From assembly GCA_018711755.1 (NCBI GenBank), contig DVHY01000137.1:1-34633 (forward strand): a DNA stretch of 34,633 nucleotides. The letters run 5' to 3'. The stretch's first letter is position 1; each line of letters starts with the position of its first letter. The DNA comes from Candidatus Limivicinus faecipullorum (GTDB taxonomy: Bacteria > Bacillota > Clostridia > Oscillospirales > Oscillospiraceae). Positions 23,379 through 30,256 of this stretch are shown here, in pieces. Position numbers and translations under genes: made by a program. The notes beneath the pieces are model-generated. The model was not told the DNA's origin and ran no database searches. It saw nothing but the letters and a program-made list of their open reading frames with translations.

Positions 23379-23407
23379 ATTATAATGTTTTGCAAGTAAA
23401 TTGTCAA
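23379..23407 (-). promoter_or_regulatory. Perfect consensus SigA promoter
   Basis: On the minus strand TTGACA (23402-23407), exactly 17 nt, TATAAT (23379-23384). All 12 bases match consensus. Transcription heads into the structured leader and the V-ATPase operon. Confidence 0.85.
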
Positions 23408-23509
23408 ACCATAGGCTCCGGGTATGGAATAGATTTTTATTCGTTTTTCCGCTTATATTTCGTCATTATGTACATGAAAAGTTTAAGTCCGGCCCCTGCG
23501 CCCAAGCTC

Positions 23510-23544
23510 TTCGGCCCCGCCGGGAAGTTCCCGGCGGGGCCGAA
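23510..23544 (-). terminator. GC-rich hairpin after ypeB
   Basis: A 15-bp perfect stem (23510-23524 with 23530-23544) has a 5-nt loop and lies 8 bp downstream of the ypeB stop. No T-tract follows on the minus strand, so it is either a weak terminator or a 3'-end stabiliser. Confidence 0.6.
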
Positions 23545-23552
23545 AGGCGCTG

Positions 23553-24812
23553 TCAGATATCTATTCTGCACTGTTTTCCCGTCTCCGCATTCACGTATAT
23601 GGTCAGGCTCTCACCCTGGCTGCCCACACAGCTGAACTCATAGCAGGGCAGCTCCCTGCCGCCCTCGCTCTCTATGGTCACCCGGCGCTGTCCCTGGCTG
23701 CTCACGTTCTCCGGCAGCTGCCCGGCGGCGGTCTCCTGGTCGGTATTCCAGTTCAGCTCCGCCTCTTCATAGCTGTAATCCTCCCCGTTATAGGAGTATA
23801 TGCTCCCGTCGTCCAGGGCCACGGATACCTTCACCCCGCTGCCCAGGCGCAGCGCCTCGTCCTGGACCTGGGCGAAATTGAAGGAGGCAATGGTGCCGCT
23901 GTCGCTGTAGCTCACCAGTGCCAGCTCCTCCAGCTCCAGGGAGGAGAGGAACTCCTCCGCCTTCTGCCGGGCCTTTTCGGTGCTGAGCCTGCCGCTGCTC
24001 ACCAGGCGGGAGCTGCCCATGGACTCCAGGCCCCGGCTGCTCACGCAGATGATCAGATCCCCCGCGCTGTAGCAGCGGCGGCCGTCGGTACCGGCATAGC
24101 TGTACTCCTCCTTCAGCTCCATGGGGTCCACCCCCGCCACCTGGGCAGCCAGCTCTTTGGCCTGCTCCTCACTGAGGTCCCCGGCCGCCTGCTCTTCTTT
24201 CAGGCCATACTTGCCGTCATATTCAAAACTGCTGCCGTCAAAGCCGCTCTCATAGTCCAGCAGGGCGGCGCTTATCTTCTGCCCCTCCGGCTCTCCCACG
24301 TTCTCCAGCCGCTCTTCCCGGCTGTCCAGCAGCACAAGCCCGTTGTTCAAATCCATCTGCAGCTGCCTCAGCAGGGCGGCAAAGTCCACCGCCTGCCCCG
24401 AAAGGCTCTCCAGCTGCTCCAGCTGCTCCTGGCTGAAGCCGTTCTCCGCCGCCGCCGGGGCCAGGCTGTAGGCATAGTCCCCCGCCAGGTTCAGAAAGGA
24501 TGCCAGGTTCTCCAGCTCCTCCGTGGCAAAGGGCAGGCTTAGCATGGCCGCCTCCGCCGCGGAGGCGGAGGCATAGACCTGGCCGCAGAGGCTGGAGCAC
24601 AAGCCCCCGTCGGTGGCATAGAGGCTCTTCTTCATGGCCGCGCCCATGGAGTCCACCGCCTTCACGGTGGTCTCAAAGGCGGCCCTGGAGCTGTAGGCAG
24701 CAGCCCGGCGGTAGTCCGTCAGGCGGCTGTAGCCTATGGCACAGCACAGGCTCAGCGCCACCAGAGCGGCGACAATATAGGTTCCAAAAATAAACTTGGC
24801 TTTTTGAGACAT
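23553..24812 (-). CDS. ypeB: Spore germination protein YpeB
   Basis: 419 residues. An N-terminal membrane anchor (about 9-29) is followed by a helical region and then PepSY-like repeats in the C-terminal half (for example EQAKELAAQVAGVDP and STEKARQKAEEFLSSL), ending in LTIYVNAETGKQCRIDI. In Bacillus YpeB is needed to place and stabilise the cortex hydrolase SleB in the spore inner membrane. It therefore points to an endospore former. sleB is not next to it here; gltX is the upstream neighbour. ATG 24812 has AGAGGTG 6 nt upstream; that ribosome site is part of a hairpin (24814-24857). No clear promoter was seen between gltX and ypeB. Confidence 0.88.
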   Translation of the reverse strand: MSQKAKFIFGTYIVAALVALSLCCAIGYSRLTDYRRAAAYSSRAAFETTVKAVDSMGAAMKKSLYATDGGLCSSLCGQVYASASAAEAAMLSLPFATEELENLASFLNLAGDYAYSLAPAAAENGFSQEQLEQLESLSGQAVDFAALLRQLQMDLNNGLVLLDSREERLENVGEPEGQKISAALLDYESGFDGSSFEYDGKYGLKEEQAAGDLSEEQAKELAAQVAGVDPMELKEEYSYAGTDGRRCYSAGDLIICVSSRGLESMGSSRLVSSGRLSTEKARQKAEEFLSSLELEELALVSYSDSGTIASFNFAQVQDEALRLGSGVKVSVALDDGSIYSYNGEDYSYEEAELNWNTDQETAAGQLPENVSSQGQRRVTIESEGGRELPCYEFSCVGSQGESLTIYVNAETGKQCRIDI

Positions 24813-24813
24813 A

Positions 24814-24857
24814 AAAAACACCTCTTCTGGTCTATCATTTCCAAAAGAGGTGTTTTT
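24814..24857 (-). terminator. gltX terminator whose 3' arm is the ypeB ribosome site
   Basis: AAGAGGTGTTTTT and AAAAACACCTCTT (24845-24857 and 24814-24826 on the plus strand) form a 13-bp perfect stem. On the minus strand the stem runs into six T's just before the ypeB ATG, so it has terminator form. The right arm contains AGAGGTG, the only ribosome site of ypeB. A second 7-bp hairpin (24865-24884) lies just before it. Confidence 0.8.
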
Positions 24858-24891
24858 ATGAATTGCCGGGAAATTTGTCCCGGCCGGGCTT

Positions 24892-26376
24892 TTATTTCAG
24901 CTTTTCAAGGCCCAGGCCCAGGCGGCGGAGAGTCTCCTCCCGGCCCAGGATGCGGCAGATCTCCACAGCTCCGCCGGGGGTCACCGCCTTGCCGGCGGCG
25001 GCTATGCGCACCGGCCACATCACCACGGAGTTCTTCACTCCCAGCTCCTGGGCCAGCTTGAGCATGGCGTCCATGATGCTCTCGTCCTCCCAGCTCTCCA
25101 GAGCCCGGAAACGGGGTATCATCAGCTCCAGGGCCTGCTTTGCGCTCTCCAGGCTGGACTTGGACTTCTTGTGGACGAAGAGCTCCCTGTCATAGTCCGG
25201 CAGGCTGTCGAAGAAGTCCAGCTTCTCCGGGATATCCGTGAGCACTTCCGTGCGCTGCTGGAGCAGGGCGGCTATGGCTGCGGCGTCGTAAGCCGGGTCC
25301 TTCACCGTCTGGCGGATATAGGGCTCGGCGATCTTGGCGAAAGCCTCCGGGCTCATGGCGCGGATATACTCGCTGTTGAAGTATTTCAGCTTCTCAATGT
25401 CAAAGATCGCTGGGGACTTGGAAATGCCGGCTATGTCGAAGCAGTCCACCAGCTCCTGCATGGAGAATATCTCCTGCTCCGCCTGCTCCCCTCTGGGGCT
25501 CCAGCCCAGAAGGGTCACGTAGTTTATCACCGCGTCGGTGAGGAAGCCCTGGGCAATAAGGTCCTCATAGGAGGGGTCCCCGTGGCGCTTGGACATTTTG
25601 TTGTGGGCGTCCCGCATCACCGGGGAGCAGTGGACATACTTGGGTATCTCCCAGCCGAAGCCCTCATACAGCAGGTTATACTTGGGAGCGGAAGACAGAT
25701 ACTCGCTGCCTCTCACCACGTGGGTGATGCCCATAAGATGGTCGTCCACCACGTTTGCAAAGTTGTATGTGGGCAGGCCGTCCCGCTTCAAAAGCACCTG
25801 GTCGTCCAGGGTGGAGTTGTCCACGGTGATGTCCCCAAAGATCTCGTCGTGGAAGGTGGTGCTGCCCTCATGGGGGATGAGCTGGCGGATGACATATGGC
25901 TCCCCCGCCTCAGCCCTCCGGTCCGATTCCTCCCGGCTCAGGCTGCGGCAGGGGTCGTCTCCCCGGTCGAAGTCCCCGCTGTCCTCCTCGCTCTCGGTCT
26001 TCTCGCAGAAGCAGCGGTAGGCATGTCCCCGCTCCATGAGCAGCTGCGCATATTCCTTATAATAAGGCTGCCGCTCCGTCTGGATATAGGGGGCCACAGG
26101 GCCGCCCACATCCGGGCCCTCGTCGTGCTCCAGGTGGCACTGGGCCATGGTCTTGTATATGACCTCCACGGCGCCCTCCACCTGACGCTGCTGGTCGGTG
26201 TCCTCGATGCGCAGGATGAACTTGCCCCCGGCGTGGCGGGCGATGAGATAGGTGTACAGGGCGGTGCGCAGGTTCCCCACGTGCATATACCCGGTGGGAG
26301 AGGGGGCAAAACGGGTGCGGACCTCCCCATGGGGTATCTTATCCTCCATCTCTTTGAACCAGCTCATGTCTTTCAT
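24892..26376 (-). CDS. gltX: Glutamyl-tRNA synthetase
   Basis: 494 residues, normal length for bacterial GluRS. Class I motifs are present: APSPTGYMHVGNLRTAL near residue 24 (HIGH-like, here HVGN) and KMSKRHGD (KMSKS-like) in the middle. The anticodon-binding helical domain makes up the C-terminal third. It charges tRNA-Glu with glutamate in the cytoplasm; whether it also misacylates tRNA-Gln cannot be read here. ATG 26376 has GGAGG 9 nt upstream; an in-frame ATG three codons later is less well placed. It is divergent from trpS. Confidence 0.96.
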   Translation of the reverse strand: MKDMSWFKEMEDKIPHGEVRTRFAPSPTGYMHVGNLRTALYTYLIARHAGGKFILRIEDTDQQRQVEGAVEVIYKTMAQCHLEHDEGPDVGGPVAPYIQTERQPYYKEYAQLLMERGHAYRCFCEKTESEEDSGDFDRGDDPCRSLSREESDRRAEAGEPYVIRQLIPHEGSTTFHDEIFGDITVDNSTLDDQVLLKRDGLPTYNFANVVDDHLMGITHVVRGSEYLSSAPKYNLLYEGFGWEIPKYVHCSPVMRDAHNKMSKRHGDPSYEDLIAQGFLTDAVINYVTLLGWSPRGEQAEQEIFSMQELVDCFDIAGISKSPAIFDIEKLKYFNSEYIRAMSPEAFAKIAEPYIRQTVKDPAYDAAAIAALLQQRTEVLTDIPEKLDFFDSLPDYDRELFVHKKSKSSLESAKQALELMIPRFRALESWEDESIMDAMLKLAQELGVKNSVVMWPVRIAAAGKAVTPGGAVEICRILGREETLRRLGLGLEKLK

Positions 26377-26418
26377 ATTCCAAAGCCTCCAAAAAAGCAG
26401 TTATTTTTACCCACGCAC

Positions 26419-26447
26419 ATATTATTTTATATTTTACCTGTTGTCAA
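26419..26447 (-). promoter_or_regulatory. Promoter of gltX
   Basis: On the minus strand TTGACA (26442-26447), 17 nt, TAATAT (26419-26424, 4 of 6). Its -35 overlaps the -35 of the trpS promoter on the other strand. Confidence 0.65.
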
Positions 26448-26469
26448 GCCGAACTTATTTTGGTAGAAT
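26441..26469 (+). promoter_or_regulatory. Promoter of trpS
   Basis: TTGTCA (26441-26446), 17 nt, TAGAAT (26464-26469) with TGG before it, an extended -10. Each hexamer matches 5 of 6 bases. The leader to the ATG at 26527 is only about 50 nt. Confidence 0.75.
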
Positions 26470-26526
26470 ATGAAGACATGTGAAAAAACGCAATTTGAAT
26501 TGTTCTTTATGGATAGAGGTATGATT

Positions 26527-27543
26527 ATGGAAAACGCTGCGGTTTCTAAAAAAGTTATGCTCTCCGGCATACAGCCCTCCGGGGACCTGCATCTGGGCAA
26601 CTACCTGGGGGCCGTCAAGAACTGGGCTGCCCTGGCCGAAGAGTTCGACTGCTACTATTTCATGGCGGACCTGCACAGTATCACCGTGCGCCAGAATCCC
26701 GCCGAGCTGCGCCGCCGCTCCCTGGCTCAGCTGGCTCAGTACATTGCCTGCGGCCTGGACCCGGAAAAGAACACCCTGTTCATCCAGAGCCATGTCCACG
26801 AGCATGCGGAGCTGGGCTGGATACTCAACTGCTACACCATGTTCGGCGAACTCAGCCGCATGACCCAGTTCAAGGACAAGTGCGCCAAAAATGCCGACAA
26901 CATAAACGGCGGCCTCTTCACCTACCCCTCCCTCATGGCGGCGGACATTCTGCTGTACCAGGCGGACTATGTACCCGTGGGCGAGGACCAGAAGCAGCAC
27001 TGCGAGCTGACAAGAGATATCGCCATACGCTTCAACAATCTCTACGGTGAGACCTTCAAGGTCCCCGAGCCCTATATCCCCAAGGTGGGCGCCCGCATCA
27101 TGAGCCTGATGAACCCCACATCCAAGATGAGCAAGTCCGACCCCCAGGGCTGCGTCTTCCTGCTGGACAGCCCCGAGGAGATAGCCCGGAAGTTCAAGCG
27201 GGCCGTCACCGATTCCGACACGGAAAACTGCGTGCGCTACGACCCCAGCGAAAAGCCGGGAGTGGCAAACCTCATGAGCATCTACTCCTCCGTCACCGGC
27301 AGGAGCTTCGATGAGATAGAAAAGGAGTTCCAGGGCAAGGGCTACGGCGCCTTCAAGAGCGCAGTGGGCGAGGCCGTCATCGAGGCCCTGCGCCCGGTGC
27401 GGGAGGAGGCCCAGCGCATCATGGCCGACAAGGCCTACCTCCAGCAGGTCTACACCCAGGGAGCCCAGAAAGCCTCCTATACGGCCCGCAAGACCCTGCG
27501 CAAGGTGTACAAGCGGGTGGGCTTTGTGGAAAAGCCCTTTTGA
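26527..27543 (+). CDS. trpS: Tryptophanyl-tRNA synthetase
   Basis: 338 residues, the usual bacterial size. Class I motifs: SGIQPSGDLHLGNYLGA (HLGN at 22-25) and KMSKS at 200-204. DLHSITVRQ and the ELGWILNCYTMFGEL stretch are typical of TrpRS. ATG 26527 is chosen among four in-frame ATGs because GAGGT lies 6 nt upstream and family members begin shortly before the VMLSGIQPSG strand. It is the first gene of an apparent operon with the tagO-like gene 51 bp later. Confidence 0.96.
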   Translation: MENAAVSKKVMLSGIQPSGDLHLGNYLGAVKNWAALAEEFDCYYFMADLHSITVRQNPAELRRRSLAQLAQYIACGLDPEKNTLFIQSHVHEHAELGWILNCYTMFGELSRMTQFKDKCAKNADNINGGLFTYPSLMAADILLYQADYVPVGEDQKQHCELTRDIAIRFNNLYGETFKVPEPYIPKVGARIMSLMNPTSKMSKSDPQGCVFLLDSPEEIARKFKRAVTDSDTENCVRYDPSEKPGVANLMSIYSSVTGRSFDEIEKEFQGKGYGAFKSAVGEAVIEALRPVREEAQRIMADKAYLQQVYTQGAQKASYTARKTLRKVYKRVGFVEKPF

Positions 27544-27594
27544 GCCGCGAGCTCTCTAATTCCAATTTAGTCCAACAGGACAGGAGAAGATCTG

Positions 27595-28692
27595 ATGATT
27601 CCAGATATTGAAGATTGGCTCAAAATGCTGCTGGCCTTCATAGTGGCTCTTGCGATATCCTTCTTTATGACCCCGCCGGTAAAGGAATTTGCCGAAAAGG
27701 TGGGAGCAATGGATGTGCCTAAAGACGGCCGCAGAGTCCACGACCACCCCATTCCCCGTATGGGCGGCCTGGCCATTTTCCTTGGCTTTGTAATAAGTCT
27801 GCTGCTCTTTGTGAATATGTCCACCCAGGTCATGGGCCTGCTGGTGGGCGCTGTTATAATAGCGATGATGGGCGCCGTGGACGATATAGTAAACCTCAAC
27901 CCCTGGGCAAAGCTGGCCGCCCAGCTGCTGGCGGCAATAGTCGCCGTACGCTCCGGCCTGGTCTTCGACGCCATCTCCAACCCCAACGTCTTTTCGGAGG
28001 AGACTACTATTTACATCGGCCATCTGTCCATCCCCCTTACCATAATATGGATAGTGGGCTGCACCAACGCCATGAACCTGATAGACGGACTGGACGGGCT
28101 GGCGGTGGGCGTGTCCGCCATAAGCTCCACCTCTATGCTGATAGTCTCCCTGCTGGTGGCGGAGCCGGTGGTCTCCGTCATCCTGGTAGCCCTCACCGGG
28201 GCCTGTCTGGGCTTTATGCCCTACAACATGAACCCGGCCAAGATATTCATGGGGGACGTGGGCTCCCAGCTGCTGGGCTTCGTGCTGGCTACCGCCTCCA
28301 TAATGGGACTGTTCAAGTTCCACGCCGTGTTCACCTTCTTCGTGCCCATGCTGTCCCTGGCCCTGCCCCTCACCGACACAATCTTTGCCTTCTGCCGGCG
28401 CATCTCCCACGGCCAGAGCCCCTTCCATGCCGACAAGGGACATTTCCACCACCGGCTCCTGGCCATGGGTCTGAGTCAGAGGCAGGCTGTGGCGGTGCTC
28501 TACTCCATATCCGCAGTCATGGGCCTGCTGGCCGTAATCCTGGCGGCGGACACTCCGGCGCTGCGCATCATATGCCTGGCGGCCATTGGGGCGATAGTCT
28601 TTTCTATCTGGCTTTTCGTATTTCACAAAAATCCCAATTTGGGCAAGAAAGCCGCCCCGGCCCTTAAGCCCCAGGAAAAGAGCGAAGAATAA
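27595..28692 (+). CDS. Undecaprenyl-phosphate GlcNAc-1-phosphate transferase, TagO/WecA-like
   Basis: 365 residues with about ten membrane segments. Family motifs in order: RRVHDHPIPRMGGLAIF, AVDDIVNLNPWAKL (catalytic Asp pair), NLIDGLDGLAVG, PAKIFMGDVGSQ and the cytoplasmic HADKGHFHHRLL. The last separates WecA/TagO from MraY. It transfers a sugar phosphate to undecaprenyl phosphate, the first step of teichoic acid or other wall-linked polysaccharide synthesis. AGGAG lies about 8 nt before the ATG. The gene ends with a strong hairpin. The exact sugar is inferred from the family. Confidence 0.9.
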   Translation: MIPDIEDWLKMLLAFIVALAISFFMTPPVKEFAEKVGAMDVPKDGRRVHDHPIPRMGGLAIFLGFVISLLLFVNMSTQVMGLLVGAVIIAMMGAVDDIVNLNPWAKLAAQLLAAIVAVRSGLVFDAISNPNVFSEETTIYIGHLSIPLTIIWIVGCTNAMNLIDGLDGLAVGVSAISSTSMLIVSLLVAEPVVSVILVALTGACLGFMPYNMNPAKIFMGDVGSQLLGFVLATASIMGLFKFHAVFTFFVPMLSLALPLTDTIFAFCRRISHGQSPFHADKGHFHHRLLAMGLSQRQAVAVLYSISAVMGLLAVILAADTPALRIICLAAIGAIVFSIWLFVFHKNPNLGKKAAPALKPQEKSEE

Positions 28693-28696
28693 CTTA

Positions 28697-28735
28697 CTGC
28701 CTCCCTTGGCGCAAGATCCCAGGGAGGCAGCTTTT
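28697..28735 (+). terminator. Terminator of the trpS-tagO transcript
   Basis: CTGCCTCCCT (28697-28706) pairs with AGGGAGGCAG (28721-28730); the stem is followed by CTTTT. It lies 4 bp after the stop codon. Confidence 0.85.
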
Positions 28736-28743
28736 ATAAATTT

Positions 28744-29046
28744 TCACAGCAGAAACATGGCCCCCATTATTATGAGCAGCTCGCTGTCTCCGCTCTCCCG
28801 GTACATGAGATACAGGATGAGCAGGAGGATGATGTCCTCCGTTTCCAGCTGGCCTATCCGCTCCGGCAGCAGCTTACCCAGGTCTTCCAGGCTGCCCAGG
28901 ATATTCGGGGAGCGGAGGCTCTGCTCCCGGGGCTTTTCTTTTCGGGGCGGAGGGCTCTGGCCGGAGCCACGGCTTCCGTGGCCCGGCTCCCCCGGCTCCG
29001 CATAGCGGCTAACCTTGCCGCTGTTGCCCTGATAGCGATTAATCAC
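28744..29046 (-). CDS. Small protein with hydrophobic C-terminus, unknown function
   Basis: 100 residues from GTG 29046 (GGGGGAGAAGG upstream). The first 45 residues are basic, Gly/Pro/Ser-rich and probably disordered. The second half is LEDLGKLLPERIG, then a short acidic TED, a hydrophobic helix (IILLLILYLMYRES) and a second one (SELLIIMGAMFLL) at the very end. This pattern recurs in small clostridial proteins of unknown role (recollection, not checked). It overlaps the preceding gene by 8 bp and is the last of three. Confidence 0.7.
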   Translation of the reverse strand: MINRYQGNSGKVSRYAEPGEPGHGSRGSGQSPPPRKEKPREQSLRSPNILGSLEDLGKLLPERIGQLETEDIILLLILYLMYRESGDSELLIIMGAMFLL

Positions 29047-29404
29047 CGCCTTCTCCCCCCATCTCCCCCATGGCCAGCCGGGCTATCTTAGCCAGGCGCG
29101 CCAGCTTGATGGCCTTATCCATCTTGCTGCGCCGCTTCTCGGACAGGTAGGGCCTCATGGCCTCCAGCAGCGCCCGCTCCTGGGGCTTTTGTTCTCCGCT
29201 GCGGCTGAGCAGCCGTCCCAGTCTTTGCAGGGACGCCGCATCTATGCCCAGGTCTTCCCCCAGGGCGCTCTCCGCCCTGCCCCCGGCCTCGCCGCCGCTC
29301 TCTCCCCCTGCGCCTCCCATGAGGCTCCTGGCCACCTTTGTTATCTGCTCCATCTGCTTGGGATCGCCCAGGATGGAATTTATCTTGTCTTCCAGCTCGC
29401 TCAC
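29039..29404 (-). CDS. Conserved small helical protein, unknown function
   Basis: 121 residues from GTG 29404 with GGGGGTGAG 6 nt upstream. It starts with MSELEDKINSILGDPKQME, has a Gly/Glu-rich linker (about 30-48), then a helical half (LQRLGRLLSRSGEQKPQERALLEAMRPYL) and a basic segment (EKRRSKMDKAIKLARLAKIARLAM). The short ILGDPKQ motif with the ARLAKIARLA tail looks like a defined family, but I cannot name a function. Middle gene of three; its TAA overlaps the next GTG. Confidence 0.7.
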   Translation of the reverse strand: MSELEDKINSILGDPKQMEQITKVARSLMGGAGGESGGEAGGRAESALGEDLGIDAASLQRLGRLLSRSGEQKPQERALLEAMRPYLSEKRRSKMDKAIKLARLAKIARLAMGEMGGEGGD

Positions 29405-29426
29405 GGCAGGCTCACCCCCTGTTCTG

Positions 29427-29666
29427 TCAGTCCTTCATCAGCTGCTGCACGCTTTGGGCCAGCTTCTGTCCCTCCTGGGTACTCAGCAGGGAGCTCAAAA
29501 GCTCTCTCAGGGCCTGGCTGTCCCCGCTTCTGGCAGCCCGCTCCACTTCCGCCGTATCCAGCATCTGGCCCAGCTTCCGCACTTCCCGGCTGTCCGCCAG
29601 GGCTTTCAGTTTATCCGTCTTGCCCCGGCGGTCCAGCTCCCGGCCTAATTCTTCAAAATTTTGCAT
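29427..29666 (-). CDS. Small charged helical protein, unknown function
   Basis: 79 residues, fully helical in appearance and highly charged (MQNFEELGRELDRRGKTDKLKALADSREV at the start split by a Gly-Lys turn, then LLSSLLSTQEGQKLAQSVQQLMKD). No membrane segment or known motif. ATG 29666 has GGGAGTGAG upstream. First gene of the three-gene operon, with the next starting 22 bp later. Unknown function. Confidence 0.7.
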   Translation of the reverse strand: MQNFEELGRELDRRGKTDKLKALADSREVRKLGQMLDTAEVERAARSGDSQALRELLSSLLSTQEGQKLAQSVQQLMKD

Positions 29667-29689
29667 TGAAACTCACTCCCATTCGTTCT

Positions 29690-29718
29690 ATTATATTCAA
29701 TAGCTCATGCTATGATTA
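29690..29718 (-). promoter_or_regulatory. Promoter of the three-gene unknown operon
   Basis: On the minus strand a perfect TATAAT (29690-29695) lies 17 nt from TAATCA (29713-29718, a poor -35). Transcription would start about 15-20 nt before the ATG at 29666. Confidence 0.5.
29700..29716 (+). promoter_or_regulatory. Extended -10 of the yfcE-murT operon with small palindrome
   Basis: TGCTATGAT (29708-29716) is an extended -10 element; no good -35. ATAGC-TCAT-GCTAT (29700-29713) is a perfect 5-bp inverted repeat across it and lies between the two divergent genes. Confidence 0.45.
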
Positions 29719-29734
29719 CGAAAGGAACTTTGCC

Positions 29735-30205
29735 ATGAAAGCTGCCGTTTTTTCCGATACCCACACCAATATCGCCCTGTGCCTGGAGGCGGTGCGCCGC
29801 TGCAGGCCGGATGTGATCATCCACCTGGGTGACCACGACCGGGACGCCCAAGCCATCGCCCAGAAGTTCCCGGATATCCCCATGTACAATGTATGCGGCA
29901 ACTGTGATATTGCCCCCGTCGCCCCCGCCTCCCAGGTGATACAGCTGGGGCCGGTGAAGGCCTTCATCACCCACGGCCACCTGTACAACGTGGACTACGA
30001 CCGCATCGACTCCCTGGTCTATGCCGCCCAGGAACAGGACTGCAGGCTGGCCATGTTCGGCCACACCCACAGGACCCTCTACCAGGAGGTGGGGGGAGTC
30101 ACCGTTCTCAACCCGGGCACCGCCGGCAAGGGCCGCAAGCTCACCTGGGCCCTGGTGGAAATTTTCGATAACGGCGGCATAATCTGTTCCATACAGGACC
30201 TGTAA
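29735..30205 (+). CDS. YfcE/MJ0936-type metallophosphoesterase
   Basis: 156 residues with the full two-metal phosphoesterase motif set: D8 and H10 (FSDTH), D33 (LGDHD), N56 (GNCD), H80 (THGH) and H110/H112 (FGHTH). Members hydrolyse phosphodiesters such as bis-pNPP and in some cases cyclic nucleotides or 2'-5' links; the true substrate here is unknown. AAAGGA lies 9 nt before the ATG. First gene of the murT-gatD transcript; the next gene follows after 51 bp without a visible promoter. Confidence 0.9.
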   Translation: MKAAVFSDTHTNIALCLEAVRRCRPDVIIHLGDHDRDAQAIAQKFPDIPMYNVCGNCDIAPVAPASQVIQLGPVKAFITHGHLYNVDYDRIDSLVYAAQEQDCRLAMFGHTHRTLYQEVGGVTVLNPGTAGKGRKLTWALVEIFDNGGIICSIQDL

Positions 30206-30256
30206 GTCCCGGCCCCCAGGCCGCAAACCATTCTTCCTGTTCACGGAGTTGAAACC

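Noticed and set aside
23390..23643. Short plus-strand frames between the V-ATPase leader and ypeB
   Set aside because: They run through a perfect terminator-like hairpin and into the antisense of ypeB, with no ribosome site or motif.
26377..26526. T-box leader for gltX or trpS
   Set aside because: Both promoters lie within about 50 nt of the respective start codons, and no specifier stem, T-box consensus or terminator/antiterminator pair is visible.
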